DNA of 64,000 nucleotides from the IMG/VR virus record IMGVR_UViG_3300028840_003067, positions 1 to 64,000 of that record. One strand, 5' to 3'. Made by a program: the position numbers and the translations under genes. The notes beneath the pieces were generated by a model. It made no database searches. It saw nothing but the letters and a program-made list of their open reading frames with translations, and was not told where the DNA came from. The DNA comes from a virus. Within the stretch, counting starts at the first letter, position 1; the number at the start of each line of letters is the position of its first letter. This document shows positions 1 through 6,955 of this stretch, one piece after another.

Positions 1-67
1 GCCGATGCTAGAGGCCGATGCTAGGCCGATCGATGCTAGAGGCCGATGCTAGAGCCCGATGCTAGAG
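1..67. repeat. Degenerate 13-bp tandem repeat at the window start
   Basis: The unit GCCGATGCTAGAG occurs at 1-13 and 42-54, with shortened or altered copies at 14-24 and 25-41 and a one-base variant at 55-67. No ORF or RNA is explained by it. It could be part of a terminal repeat, a partition or packaging signal, or an assembly artefact at a contig end. Nothing else in the window resembles it closely. Confidence 0.75.
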
Positions 68-470
68 CACAATCTATGCCAGGGCATGTTTCGACCGCTA
101 CCACCTGGTAACAGGTTCGGGAAGGGGCCTAGAATTGAATATGAGGCACGCGAGGCCAAAAGAGGCCGCGGACTAGGGGTAGACTACAAAGTCTTCCCAT
201 ATTGGAAGCCAGGGGCCTTTACGGGGGGTTTCTACAGGTATGTCTGATGGGCTCACCTACCCGAAAGTAGGGTGGATCAAATTTGATTCACCGAGGATTT
301 CGGGAGGAGAATAGGGAGAACTCAACATAATCAACAACTTCTGTGTTTCACCAACAGGTGAATCAATTTTTGAAAATTGAAAATTTCCACACAATTTCAA
401 CATCTTCCAGCCGTAATTCAGGAGAACGAATATCCGAAAATCGACCCCCACCCCGTTCAGTTCAAATCGT

Positions 471-599
471 AGCTTATTAAATACCTGTAGAGCTATAACA
501 CGCATACATACATCCACGAGTCCATAGGATCATATACTATCTTATGGTCTAATGGTCTCGTGGATGTGATTTCTAGTATATATAAGTATTTAATAAGCT
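471..599. repeat. Nested palindromes (large cruciform-capable structure)
   Basis: The outer arms are a perfect 14-bp inverted repeat, AGCTTATTAAATAC (471-484) against GTATTTAATAAGCT (586-599). Inside lies a second perfect 10-bp repeat, CATCCACGAG (511-520) against CTCGTGGATG (557-566), which continues after one mismatch with CCAT/ATGG (522-525, 552-555). The outer arms are AT-rich. One 129-base hairpin or cruciform could form. A replication origin, a regulator site or an RNA structure are all possible. Confidence 0.7.
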
Positions 600-764
600 C
601 GATTGCTTGAAACAGGGGCCTTTTTCGCGGGGTTACGAGGTACCCTTGTATGAATTTATACACTCGTGGATCCCAGGAAAGATCATTCCTGGTGACTTTT
701 TTCACACACTGTGGCAATACGCCACACGAAACACGAGACACCGCCCATGTACTCGTGGATGTGA
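557..764. repeat. Three direct copies of CTCGTGGAT
   Basis: CTCGTGGATGTGA occurs identically at 557-569 and 752-764, and the shorter CTCGTGGAT at 663-671. The first copy is also one arm of the inner palindrome. Spacings are about 106 and 89 bases. The pattern resembles iterons or operator copies. Confidence 0.6.
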
Positions 765-808
765 CCTCTCCACGGGCAGACCTTCCCAGGATGTATCTCT
801 TCCTGGGA
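673..808. repeat. Two small hairpins with related arms
   Basis: CCAGGAA/TTCCTGG (673-679, 686-692; 6-base loop) and TCCCAGGA/TCCTGGGA (784-791, 801-808; 9-base loop) share the core CCAGGA. Neither is followed by a T-run, so neither looks like an intrinsic terminator. A third GC stem, GGGGG/CCCCC, lies at 927-946. They may be protein sites or RNA structures in a leader. Confidence 0.55.
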
Positions 809-978
809 CTGGTATCCCTCTTGCATCGGATCTCGTGTCTCGTGCCTGGTTGAGCCGGTGTGGGATCAAGATCACACTGTGCTGAAAAAACAACCACATC
901 TGAAGACTTTTGGAGACACGTGATGCGGGGGATTCAGAAAGCCCCCTGTAAAATCATATACATACACACTTTACCCCG

Positions 979-995
979 TTGGCACGTCGCTTGCT
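979..995 (+). promoter_or_regulatory. Sigma54-type promoter for the first early genes
   Basis: TTGGCACGTCGCTTGCT matches the known sigma54 consensus (TGGCACG, four bases, TTGCW) at every fixed position. The -24 GG is at 981-982 and the -12 GC at 993-994, which is the required spacing. A start near 1006 would leave a leader of about 17 bases holding the AAGGAGG ribosome site (1011-1017) before the ATG at 1023. A sigma70 reading (TATAGA at 998-1003) has no -35 at proper distance. Confidence 0.65.
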
Positions 996-1022
996 TGTAT
1001 AGATTCATACAAGGAGGGCACG

Positions 1023-1547
1023 ATGGAACAGGAAAAAGTCCATGTGTTTCAGACCGCGGGATTGGGGATGGCTCCGTTTCGGGTGACCGGATTCGGGGTG
1101 AAGCGGGGACCGTTGCCAATGGCGGACGGGAGCATGGTCGGAGCGCCTGGACAGCCGATGGGCACGTGCCAGTACTGCGGGACGGGCATTGCGAATTGTT
1201 TTGAAATCACGTCGTCGGATGGCCGGACGTTTGTCGTGGGCTCGGATTGTGTGGAGAAGACGGGTGACGCGGGGTTGCGTCGTCGGGTGAAGGCGGAGTT
1301 ATCCAAGGCGGCACGCGAGAGACGCGACGCGAGAAACGCGGCACGACGGGCGCAGCAGCGGGAGGAGAAGGCCGCGGTCGTGGCGGAGTTGCAGCAGGCG
1401 ATCGACGCGCACCGCGAGACGCTGCGGACCTGGCCCCATCCCGTCATTGCGGGGAAGTCATACCTCGACTATGTGGAGTTCGTGTTGCCCATGTGCGGCA
1501 TCATGAAGTTGCAGGAGTTAACCGACACGATCCGGAGGGGACGATGA
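1023..1547 (+). CDS. Zinc-motif early protein, unknown function
   Basis: This is the first convincing gene, 174 residues, with AAGGAGG six bases before its ATG. Residues 49-52 form CQYC followed by G, and a second cysteine lies in VGSDCVEKTG (residues 72-81), so a small metal-binding fold is likely. Residues 85-130 are very rich in Arg, Ala, Glu and Lys and read as a charged helix or coiled coil. No enzymatic motif is visible. It begins directly behind the sigma54-type promoter and its stop overlaps the next start (ATGA), so it probably heads an early operon. It resembles uncharacterised phage proteins only. Confidence 0.8.
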   Translation: MEQEKVHVFQTAGLGMAPFRVTGFGVKRGPLPMADGSMVGAPGQPMGTCQYCGTGIANCFEITSSDGRTFVVGSDCVEKTGDAGLRRRVKAELSKAARERRDARNAARRAQQREEKAAVVAELQQAIDAHRETLRTWPHPVIAGKSYLDYVEFVLPMCGIMKLQELTDTIRRGR

Positions 1548-1873
1548 ACACGCCGTATGCACAATTCACGCGCCACCGCTGCCCGATGCACGACGCGTCC
1601 TGCGCGGCACGCGTGGCCGATCTGGTGGCCTCGCGGTTCGTGCAGCCGTTCACCGCGGAGCAGGCGATGGCGTTGATCGAGCAGCAGGTGGGGCGGTATG
1701 TCCGCGGTCCGCACGCGGGACAGTTGCGGGGATGGGCGCACATCGAGGTCTGCGAGCGTGGGGGATGGGTGAAGGACGGTCCAGGCTATCATCGTGGCCA
1801 TGTCGAACGGCCAGGGCAGATTCGGTCGATTCACATCACGGATTTTACCGGTCGGGTGCTCTTCAGCGCCTAA
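1544..1873 (+). CDS. Small early protein, unknown
   Basis: It encodes 109 residues. I chose the ATG at 1544 over one 51 bases upstream because GGAGGGG stands just before it and because it gives the usual ATGA overlap with the previous stop. The sequence has a CPMHDASC motif near the N-terminus (residues 12-19) and no recognisable domain. The function is unknown; its place in the cluster suggests an early host-interaction role, which is inference. Confidence 0.7.
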   Translation: MNTPYAQFTRHRCPMHDASCAARVADLVASRFVQPFTAEQAMALIEQQVGRYVRGPHAGQLRGWAHIEVCERGGWVKDGPGYHRGHVERPGQIRSIHITDFTGRVLFSA

Positions 1874-1898
1874 CACGAGACACGGAGGTACGAGCGAG

Positions 1899-2084
1899 AT
1901 GCACTTTATGTTGGAAATCTTGAGTCGCAAGGATCGTGAGGGCAAGCAGCACTTTGCGCTGTTGTGGACGAACGCGCAGGGTGCACGACGCGCTCAACAT
2001 TTCCGAGCCGAGTTGCAGCCGCACGTAGATCGGCTGCACGCGGAGGGGCATACGATTCAACTCTCATTTACAGGGAAGGAATAA
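1899..2084 (+). CDS. Small early protein, unknown
   Basis: It encodes 61 residues starting MHFMLEIL. Longer in-frame starts upstream would overlap the previous gene by 80 bases, while ACGGAGGT (1882-1889) points to the ATG at 1899. The copy of ACGAGACA at 1875-1882 lies directly upstream. No known motif is present. Confidence 0.7.
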   Translation: MHFMLEILSRKDREGKQHFALLWTNAQGARRAQHFRAELQPHVDRLHAEGHTIQLSFTGKE

Positions 2085-2088
2085 GCGC

Positions 2089-2424
2089 ATGACACCGATC
2101 TTTGATCCCACGATGTTCACGGCGACGCAATGGTCGACGGCGAAGGACAAAGCGGAGTTTGCCACGTGGCTGATCCGGTTCATCGAGAAGGGCGCTCCGC
2201 TGAGTCTCTTTCACAAAGCCAAGTACAACCGGCTGAGCATGTGCTTCGGGCACATCGCGCACTACAACAAGTTCGGGTTTCACGATGAATGGTTTCAGAC
2301 GCCGGAGCAGGTCGCCGAGTGGGTCCGGTACATCACGTCGAGGCCGGTGTATGGCGATCCGGCGTGGACGTTCTCGGACGTGGAGCGGGTCGTGGTCGAG
2401 TATGCGCGTCAACATTGGGTCTAA
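2089..2424 (+). CDS. Small early protein, unknown
   Basis: It encodes 111 residues, with GGAAGGAA about eight bases before the ATG. It is rich in aromatic residues (many Phe, Trp and Tyr), mostly helical in appearance, and has no signal peptide or metal motif. It lies four bases after the previous stop and 27 before the next gene, in the same orientation. No family is recognised. Confidence 0.7.
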   Translation: MTPIFDPTMFTATQWSTAKDKAEFATWLIRFIEKGAPLSLFHKAKYNRLSMCFGHIAHYNKFGFHDEWFQTPEQVAEWVRYITSRPVYGDPAWTFSDVERVVVEYARQHWV

Positions 2425-2451
2425 TCAGTTCACCATGAAGGGAGTGACACC

Positions 2452-2859
2452 ATGTTTGCACCGTTAGAGATTACCATCACACACACCATTTTGGCGGAGC
2501 GCGTGGCTGACTTGTTGGTGGGCGCGTTCGAGGGCGGCAGTGACTATTGGATGGAACGCGTGGTGTTGGCGCGTCCCGACGAGGCGGAAGCCACCGAGCG
2601 GGTCTGGGAGGAGCGCGAGGAATTGGGCGGGTCGAATGCGTTCTACTCCGCGATCTTCACGCGCAGTGGCGGCGTGCGAATCTATACGGACGACGGCCAT
2701 GCCTACTCGTTGACGCGTGGCGCATTGGTCCGCGGGTTGGCAACGTTGGCGAAGGACTACGCGCACCATTTTCAGGATTTCGTCGAGGGCTCCGACGACG
2801 CGACGACATCTGATGTGTTTTTGCAGGTGTGTTTATTCGATGAAGTTCGCTATTCGTAA
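2452..2859 (+). CDS. Conserved phage and plasmid protein, unknown function
   Basis: It encodes 135 residues, with AAGGGAGTG before the ATG. The second half carries a pattern I recognise from a widespread family of uncharacterised phage proteins: an ARGL-like turn (here VRGLATLAKDY), then HHFQDFVEGSDDATTSDVF and a final LQxCLFxE. The family has no assigned activity. The acidic composition and lack of membrane segments suggest a soluble cytoplasmic protein. Confidence 0.75.
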   Translation: MFAPLEITITHTILAERVADLLVGAFEGGSDYWMERVVLARPDEAEATERVWEEREELGGSNAFYSAIFTRSGGVRIYTDDGHAYSLTRGALVRGLATLAKDYAHHFQDFVEGSDDATTSDVFLQVCLFDEVRYS

Positions 2860-2873
2860 AGGAGACACGAGTC

Positions 2874-3086
2874 ATGTACCACGAGAAACGCTATCGCCTG
2901 ATTCCAGTGCTCGACCGGCAGAAGCCGATGCGCGAGCAGACGATCTGTTATGAATACGGTCTGACGACGTATCAGGCCGTTCAACGCGTCAATGCGGGAC
3001 GGGCGCGACACTTTCTCTGGGACGTGTGGTATTGGGGCGATCCGGTCGAGGGCCTGTCACATGGGCAGTATCTTGGTGTGGTCTGA
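2874..3086 (+). CDS. Small early protein, unknown
   Basis: It encodes 70 residues, with AAAGGAGACACGAG just upstream of the ATG. It is mixed in charge, rich in Tyr and Trp, and has no recognisable motif. It is one of a run of short collinear genes with good ribosome sites. Confidence 0.65.
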   Translation: MYHEKRYRLIPVLDRQKPMREQTICYEYGLTTYQAVQRVNAGRARHFLWDVWYWGDPVEGLSHGQYLGVV

Positions 3087-3100
3087 CGAGGGAGGGGATG

Positions 3101-3676
3101 ATGGAGACGAGCGCGAACATACAGTTACCGGTCAAGGTGGGCGACGTGCTGTGGATGGCGAAGTTTCGCGCCTGCGCGAAGCAGCGTCGGTGTAGCATCT
3201 GCAAGGGGCGCAAGTCGGTGTGGGTCGTCAACGTCGAGGGGGAGGAATGGGAAGTGGCGTGCGAGTCCTGCGGGAAAGGGTTCGACGCGTCCCCAGGCGT
3301 GGAGACGTACTACGACGAGGCACCGGAGGCGGTACGCTTTGAGGTCGCGTCGATTCCACGTGTCACGGTTGAACCAGGCGGCGTGGTGATTGAATTGAGA
3401 TCGACGAGCGGGGACTACGCGACGTTCGCGTCGTTGTATGCCGATGAAGCCGCGGCATGGCTCACGTCCGTTCAGAACATGCGCCAGCGCGAGACGGAGA
3501 ACATGACGCACGACGCCAAGCGCAATCAGATTGTCGTCGAGAATCACGCGTGGTCCGTCCGCTACCATCAAGACCAGATCAAAGACGCGGAGCGACGGAT
3601 GGCATGGCATCGCGGGAAATTGCTGGACTATCAGACGAATCCACCGAAGCCGAGACGGAAGCGAGGCACGTCATGA
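3101..3676 (+). CDS. Zinc-ribbon protein with basic C-terminal tail
   Basis: It encodes 191 residues if translation starts at the ATG at 3101, which has GGAGG five bases upstream; the adjacent ATG at 3098 is too close to that site. Two CxxC pairs about 24 residues apart (RCSIC near residue 33 and CESC near 58) form a likely zinc ribbon. The C-terminus is a long charged helix ending in a Pro/Lys/Arg-rich tail, which suggests nucleic acid binding. The target is unknown. Confidence 0.7.
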   Translation: METSANIQLPVKVGDVLWMAKFRACAKQRRCSICKGRKSVWVVNVEGEEWEVACESCGKGFDASPGVETYYDEAPEAVRFEVASIPRVTVEPGGVVIELRSTSGDYATFASLYADEAAAWLTSVQNMRQRETENMTHDAKRNQIVVENHAWSVRYHQDQIKDAERRMAWHRGKLLDYQTNPPKPRRKRGTS

Positions 3677-3703
3677 CAGTTGTTGATTTGAAAGGAGCAT
3701 AAC

Positions 3704-4189
3704 ATGGGGAAGCATGAAGTGGGCATCTTCAGGGGCGTGTATAAGGACCATGAAATCAAGTGTACGATGAACGGGGGAGAGATCACGTTTTCGACGGAAG
3801 GGTTGACGGAGAAGACGCGTGTCGGCGAGTACCCGTTTCGATCACAGTACACGACCTATCAGGCGATCTGTGACGCACTGGATCGGATGGAACTGTCCGC
3901 ACGAAAAGATTTTAAGAACGGCGAGGCGTTCAGAGTGTTGGGACGGTACCAACGGTTGTCGGAGGTCGAGGCGGTCACCGTGACATCTCTACCGGACGAA
4001 CAGACGGCCTGGATCCGGACGGCGAACGGAGAGCGACAGAAGGTCTCACGGTCGTCTCTCTATGCGAGCCGAGCGGCCTGTAACGCGTACGTCAAGGCAT
4101 TGGCCCACGAGGAGCACCGGCATCGGAAGGTCTGTGAGGACTTACAGGTGGCATTGAATGGGTCGTTGTGGCAACCGAAGTCGGAGTAA
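3704..4189 (+). CDS. Early protein, unknown
   Basis: It encodes 161 residues, with GAAAGGAGC placed correctly before the ATG. It appears to be soluble, with beta-rich N- and C-terminal halves and a helical tail containing EEHRHRK. No family is recognised. It is the last gene before a 155-base gap that contains a promoter candidate. Confidence 0.7.
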   Translation: MGKHEVGIFRGVYKDHEIKCTMNGGEITFSTEGLTEKTRVGEYPFRSQYTTYQAICDALDRMELSARKDFKNGEAFRVLGRYQRLSEVEAVTVTSLPDEQTAWIRTANGERQKVSRSSLYASRAACNAYVKALAHEEHRHRKVCEDLQVALNGSLWQPKSE

Positions 4190-4298
4190 CACAGATGTTG
4201 GAGAAATGAGACGGTCCCTGTGTGAAAGACGACACACAGCACGAGACACGCAGTACGCCATGCGTCATGTTATCAAGGGGTTCGAGGGTCGTCGTCGG

Positions 4299-4314
4299 TG
4301 GTACGGGGTTTGCA
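4299..4314 (+). promoter_or_regulatory. Second sigma54-type promoter candidate
   Basis: TGGTACGGGGTTTGCA has the sigma54 elements TGGYAC and TTTGCA, with the -24 GG (4300-4301) and -12 GC (4312-4313) twelve bases apart as required. It lies in the 4190-4344 gap. A start near 4325 would give a leader of about 20 bases containing GGGAGG (4329-4334) before the ATG at 4345, the same geometry as the promoter at 979. A copy of ACGAGACA lies about 50 bases upstream (4241-4248). Confidence 0.5.
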
Positions 4315-4344
4315 TTCTCTTCAGGTATGGGAGGCGCGACGAGC

Positions 4345-4503
4345 ATGTGTGAACAGCAGTGTGGAAATTGTACGTGCGAGACACAGAACGAACCTGAGCG
4401 ATGGTTCGATACCGAGACACACACGGAGCATCAGAGCGCCCTGTGCGACCTGTGCCGGTTCGATGCAGTGCTCGGTGAGGAGTCCCTGCGGTACGTCAAC
4501 TAA
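4345..4503 (+). CDS. Cysteine-rich zinc micro-protein
   Basis: It encodes 52 residues with six cysteines: CEQQCGNCTC near the start and CDLC near the end. The spacing suggests a treble-clef or ribbon zinc site. I chose the ATG at 4345, supported by GGGAGG; the same frame stays open for 41 codons upstream, but that part reads like non-coding sequence and holds a promoter candidate. Such small zinc proteins in phages often act on host proteins, but nothing shows that here. Confidence 0.65.
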   Translation: MCEQQCGNCTCETQNEPERWFDTETHTEHQSALCDLCRFDAVLGEESLRYVN

Positions 4504-4523
4504 GACACGGAGGCAAGACGAAC

Positions 4524-4688
4524 ATGCACGAAGAACAATGCGATTGGTGCCGTAAGGGAACGAGTCAGGTGATCAAGCGAATGAAGCGCGTGTATATTGA
4601 CGACGAGGGCGAATGGGAGCCGGAGTACGTCTGCTTCGCGTGCCTCGATGCTGATGCCCGTATGAGGTCGTACGATGCCCGATGGTAA
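4524..4688 (+). CDS. Zinc micro-protein (CDWC ... CFAC)
   Basis: It encodes 54 residues, with CGGAGGC eleven bases before the ATG. CDWC (residues 6-9) and CFAC (37-40) form the paired knuckles of a zinc ribbon, with a basic stretch between them. It follows another zinc micro-protein by 20 bases and overlaps the next gene by 14. The function is unknown. Confidence 0.65.
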   Translation: MHEEQCDWCRKGTSQVIKRMKRVYIDDEGEWEPEYVCFACLDADARMRSYDARW

Positions 4689-4869
4689 TGAACTGACGCA
4701 CGTGTGGCAAGCGTGCCTGTATACCAAAGGGCATGTGACTCCGATGTGCGGTCGGATCTTCCGGACGTACGAGGGGTACAAGCGGTTCGCGGAGTCGTTC
4801 CCTGAAGAATCGAAACGAGTGTTAGGTGTGGTCGCCATCACGTATCAATGTTTGCGTATTGAAGATTAG
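4675..4869 (+). CDS. Small early protein, unknown
   Basis: It encodes 64 residues in a frame overlapping the end of the previous gene by 14 bases. It has two cysteines, no clear ribosome site and no recognised motif. It is kept because it fills the gap and its composition matches its neighbours. Confidence 0.5.
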   Translation: MPDGNELTHVWQACLYTKGHVTPMCGRIFRTYEGYKRFAESFPEESKRVLGVVAITYQCLRIED

Positions 4870-4880
4870 GGGGTGAACCG

Positions 4881-5069
4881 ATGTCACTATCTGAACCACG
4901 CATTGTTCGAATCGGCGAGACGCATTACGTGTGGCTGTGTGGATTTCATCGGGAGAGTTATACCGAGTGTGAGAGTTTCGCGGAGGCGGTGGCGCTCAAG
5001 CGGAGGATCCGGAGAGATCCGGCCTACGCGGAGCAGGGCATACATGGATTCGAGGCCGGTATAGCTTAG
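4881..5069 (+). CDS. Small early protein ending inside a tRNA gene
   Basis: It encodes 62 residues, with AGGGGGTG before the ATG. The middle (CESFAEAVALKRRIRR) looks like a helix of the kind seen in small DUF proteins. Its last 15 bases, including the TAG stop, lie inside the tRNA-Thr gene that starts at 5055. The function is unknown. Confidence 0.6.
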   Translation: MSLSEPRIVRIGETHYVWLCGFHRESYTECESFAEAVALKRRIRRDPAYAEQGIHGFEAGIA

Positions 5070-5130
5070 TGTTCAAAGCTCTCGCCTTGTAAGCGAGTGA
5101 TCGGGGGTTGAAATCCCTCTACCGGCTCCA
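5055..5130 (+). tRNA. tRNA-Thr (UGU)
   Basis: The 76 bases fold as a complete cloverleaf. The acceptor stem is GCCGGTA/TACCGGC, the anticodon stem CTCGC/GCGAG with loop CTTGTAA (anticodon TGT, reading ACA), and the T-arm GGGGG-TTGAAAT-CCCTC. The CCA end (5128-5130) is encoded. A phage tRNA for a codon rare in the host would speed late translation, which is the usual explanation. Confidence 0.93.
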
Positions 5131-5145
5131 ATAATAGGTGTAACG

Positions 5146-5346
5146 ATGTTTAATCACTGTGTGGTCAAATTGACGGGGAAGACCAAGAAGGGGAAGGAAC
5201 GCGTCAAGCAGTTCGGCACGCTCTGGACGATTGAGACGCGGGTCGATCCGACCGGACAAGGCCGATGGTGTGTCGTCTGTCCACCGAGTATGCGATGGGT
5301 CCATCCGACACACGATGCAGATTTCGATGTGGAGTTGCTACCGTAG
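5146..5346 (+). CDS. Small early protein, unknown
   Basis: It encodes 66 residues and starts 15 bases after the tRNA. It is basic at the N-terminus (KLTGKTKKGKERVK) and beta-rich, with a CVVCPPS segment. No family is recognised. Confidence 0.65.
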   Translation: MFNHCVVKLTGKTKKGKERVKQFGTLWTIETRVDPTGQGRWCVVCPPSMRWVHPTHDADFDVELLP

Positions 5347-5374
5347 TGCACAGTTCTCACGAAAGGGGATGGAG

Positions 5375-5566
5375 ATGCGAGCACGTGAATTGAAGGCGCA
5401 CTTGAACACACTGGCGGAGGCAGAGCTAGATCGAGATGTCGTGATCGAGGGGTGTGATTGCTGCGGGGAGGCGTTGGACGTAAAGCTGGAAGACTGGCCG
5501 TGGAGAAAGGAGAGCGAGAAGAATCCGGAGGTTCTGTTTATCACACGCGATATGAGTCAATGGTAG
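5375..5566 (+). CDS. Small phage protein with GCDC motif
   Basis: It encodes 63 residues. The ATG at 5375 stands seven bases after AAGGGG, better placed than the ATG at 5369. The layout (a short helix, then VVIEGCDCCGEALDVKLE) matches a common type of small phage protein in which a helix precedes EGCDCxGE. No activity is known for these. Confidence 0.65.
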   Translation: MRARELKAHLNTLAEAELDRDVVIEGCDCCGEALDVKLEDWPWRKESEKNPEVLFITRDMSQW

Positions 5567-5599
5567 TCAGTGTATATCTTAACCACGAGGGAGGCGATG

Positions 5600-6106
5600 A
5601 TGGGCACGAAAGCGCAAATTGGATTTCACGAGACCTTGGCTGACCGACCGGTGGCCATTCTTACACAGCATAACGACGGGCATCCGACCGGTAAGTCCGG
5701 CGTGATGTCGGAGTTGATGGAAATTTGTCCGTCGTTGCTCAAGCGGTACGGGTTTTACGAACCGGCGTATCTTGCGGCTCGAACGCTCGTCATGCTCGCG
5801 TTGCGGTTGGATGAACGCAAAGAGGATCCTCACAATGTATGGGGCTACACGGTAGGCGCTGAGCTTCGTGATGCGACGCGGTTTTACTACGCGGTGACGA
5901 AAGAGGGCGTACACGTGTACGACGCACGAGGGATGGTCGATGAGGATCTGGGGAAGTTGGAAGATATCGAGGAAATGTTTTTCACGGCCTGGGTCAACGA
6001 CGACGAGCGGCGTGAATTGGAGAAAGAAATCGCAACAACCGATGCGTCACTGAAGGCGATGAAGCTTCGCCTTGAAAGCCTCAAGCGGAATGGAGCGTTA
6101 GTCTAA
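5600..6106 (+). CDS. Conserved phage protein (MGTKAQI family)
   Basis: It encodes 168 residues. The ATG at 5600 follows GGGAGG by six bases. The opening MGTKAQIGF, then a strand and a conserved HxDGxPTG turn, is typical of a widely distributed phage family without assigned function. The C-terminus is a long charged helix (residues 130-165). It is soluble, and its stop overlaps the next start (TAATG). Confidence 0.75.
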   Translation: MGTKAQIGFHETLADRPVAILTQHNDGHPTGKSGVMSELMEICPSLLKRYGFYEPAYLAARTLVMLALRLDERKEDPHNVWGYTVGAELRDATRFYYAVTKEGVHVYDARGMVDEDLGKLEDIEEMFFTAWVNDDERRELEKEIATTDASLKAMKLRLESLKRNGALV

Positions 6107-6306
6107 TGCGTCGGTCGGATCCACGTCACTATACCTGGGGGGTGAAGATCCGGAGCATCGACAAAGTTCTGATGTATAACATGACACGAGAAGAGGCGGA
6201 GGCAGTCGCGGGACAGGTTGAGGGCCTGTCCGCGGTGCCGATCGACAAGAAACGCTGTTCACCGAATCGACGACAGCATGAAGAAGGGCATGGGATTCAG
6301 ATATGA
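6106..6306 (+). CDS. Small early protein, unknown
   Basis: It encodes 66 residues and starts by TAATG overlap with the gene before; it ends by overlap with the next ATG at 6303. A central helix (TREEAEAVAGQVEG) suggests a small alpha-beta fold. It is basic at both ends. No family is recognised. Confidence 0.6.
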   Translation: MRRSDPRHYTWGVKIRSIDKVLMYNMTREEAEAVAGQVEGLSAVPIDKKRCSPNRRQHEEGHGIQI

Positions 6307-6539
6307 TGGGCATCGCGCTCAGTATCAATGATAAGCTGTTAGCATTTTACGAGGTCCGTCGTGTCGAGCCGGTGGATCGACTACCGGCACCGACGACCCT
6401 CTGTACGTACCGTGTCTTTGACGACGAGGGAAACGAGGCGTTGCCTGAACCGATTCAACATCGGTATGGATGGGGAGCGGAGTCACTGGCGTATCGAGTC
6501 CTCGGAAAACTGAAGAGGGCGCATGGTCAGCGTTCGTGA
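6303..6539 (+). CDS. Small early protein, unknown
   Basis: It encodes 78 residues, mixed alpha and beta, with no cysteine pair or membrane segment. It is coupled to its upstream neighbour by a four-base overlap. No recognised family. Confidence 0.6.
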   Translation: MMGIALSINDKLLAFYEVRRVEPVDRLPAPTTLCTYRVFDDEGNEALPEPIQHRYGWGAESLAYRVLGKLKRAHGQRS

Positions 6540-6759
6540 AGCAGTGGCACATATGTTGCAGCTTTGTGATTATGTGACAGATGCCACGACGCTGTCCGAT
6601 ATCACAGTGCTCAAACAGAAGGCGCAGCAGGTTCGCCGGTTGTTAACCGAGGGGGACGACAATGGTGTACATGTGGACGGTCAAAATTCTCAAGGAGACG
6701 GGCATACCGGACAGAGCACAATACAACGTCGCGGCACGAACAGCAAAAGAGGCAATTAA
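6523..6759 (+). CDS. Small protein of doubtful extent
   Basis: It encodes 78 residues. The first 45 (an amphipathic helix pair) look like protein. The remainder, from GVHVDG on, is rich in Gly, Gln, Asn and Ser and overlaps the next, more convincing gene by 98 bases. Either the overlap is real or a frameshift removed an earlier stop. Confidence 0.4.
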   Translation: MVSVREAVAHMLQLCDYVTDATTLSDITVLKQKAQQVRRLLTEGDDNGVHVDGQNSQGDGHTGQSTIQRRGTNSKRGN

Positions 6760-6853
6760 CAAGGCGGTTCGACAGGCGCAGTGCGATATCGGCTATAAGC
6801 GACCGTATGTCTGTGTGTTTCTCGAACGTAGCGATACGTTCGTGGTGGTGTAG
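6662..6853 (+). CDS. Small early protein ending inside a tRNA gene
   Basis: It encodes 63 residues, with GAGGGGG before the ATG. It is mixed alpha-beta with a helix of the type AARTAKEAINKAVRQ, as in small phage proteins that modify amino-acid flow or bind nucleic acid; no function can be assigned. Its TAG stop (6851-6853) overlaps the first two bases of the tRNA gene. Confidence 0.65.
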   Translation: MVYMWTVKILKETGIPDRAQYNVAARTAKEAINKAVRQAQCDIGYKRPYVCVFLERSDTFVVV

Positions 6854-6926
6854 CGGGGTAGATCAAAGGTAGATTACCGGCCTCATAAGTCGGATGGTGA
6901 AGGTTCAAGTCCTTCCCCCGCTACCA
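6852..6926 (+). tRNA. tRNA with CAU anticodon, initiator-like
   Basis: The 75 bases fold as a full cloverleaf. The acceptor stem is AGCGGGG/CCCCGCT, the D-arm GATC-AAAGGTA-GATT, the anticodon stem CCGGC/GTCGG with loop CTCATAA, and the T-arm GAAGG-TTCAAGT-CCTTC. CCA is encoded. It resembles bacterial tRNA-fMet: the GCGGGGTAGA start, an A11:U24 pair (known as an initiator trait) and a weak A1:U72 pair. It lacks the full run of three G:C pairs in the anticodon stem. Alternatives are elongator Met or, with lysidine, Ile. Confidence 0.9.
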
Positions 6927-6955
6927 TTTTCATGTCTGGGGTTGAGTGGCACTAA

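Larger units (their letters stand above)
248..1022. other. Gene-free, repeat-rich control region
   Basis: No ORF here has a credible ribosome site or protein-like composition; several ORFs on both strands overlap each other, as chance ORFs do. The stretch holds nested inverted repeats, three copies of CTCGTGGAT, small hairpins and a promoter just before the first convincing gene. A partial copy of the segment at 210-236 (AGGGGCCTTT, then a G-run) recurs near 613-640. This arrangement fits a replication origin or an early control region, but nothing proves either. Confidence 0.6.

Noticed and set aside
59-247. 62-codon ORF at the left end
   Set aside because: It starts inside the tandem repeat, has no ribosome site and its composition does not look like a folded protein.
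493-897. Overlapping ORFs on both strands of the left gene-free region
   Set aside because: They overlap one another on opposite strands, lack ribosome sites and cover the repeat and hairpin sequences.
4206-4352. 48-codon ORF in the gap after 4189
   Set aside because: It is Arg-rich, has a badly spaced ribosome site and covers the promoter candidate at 4299; weaker than a non-coding reading.
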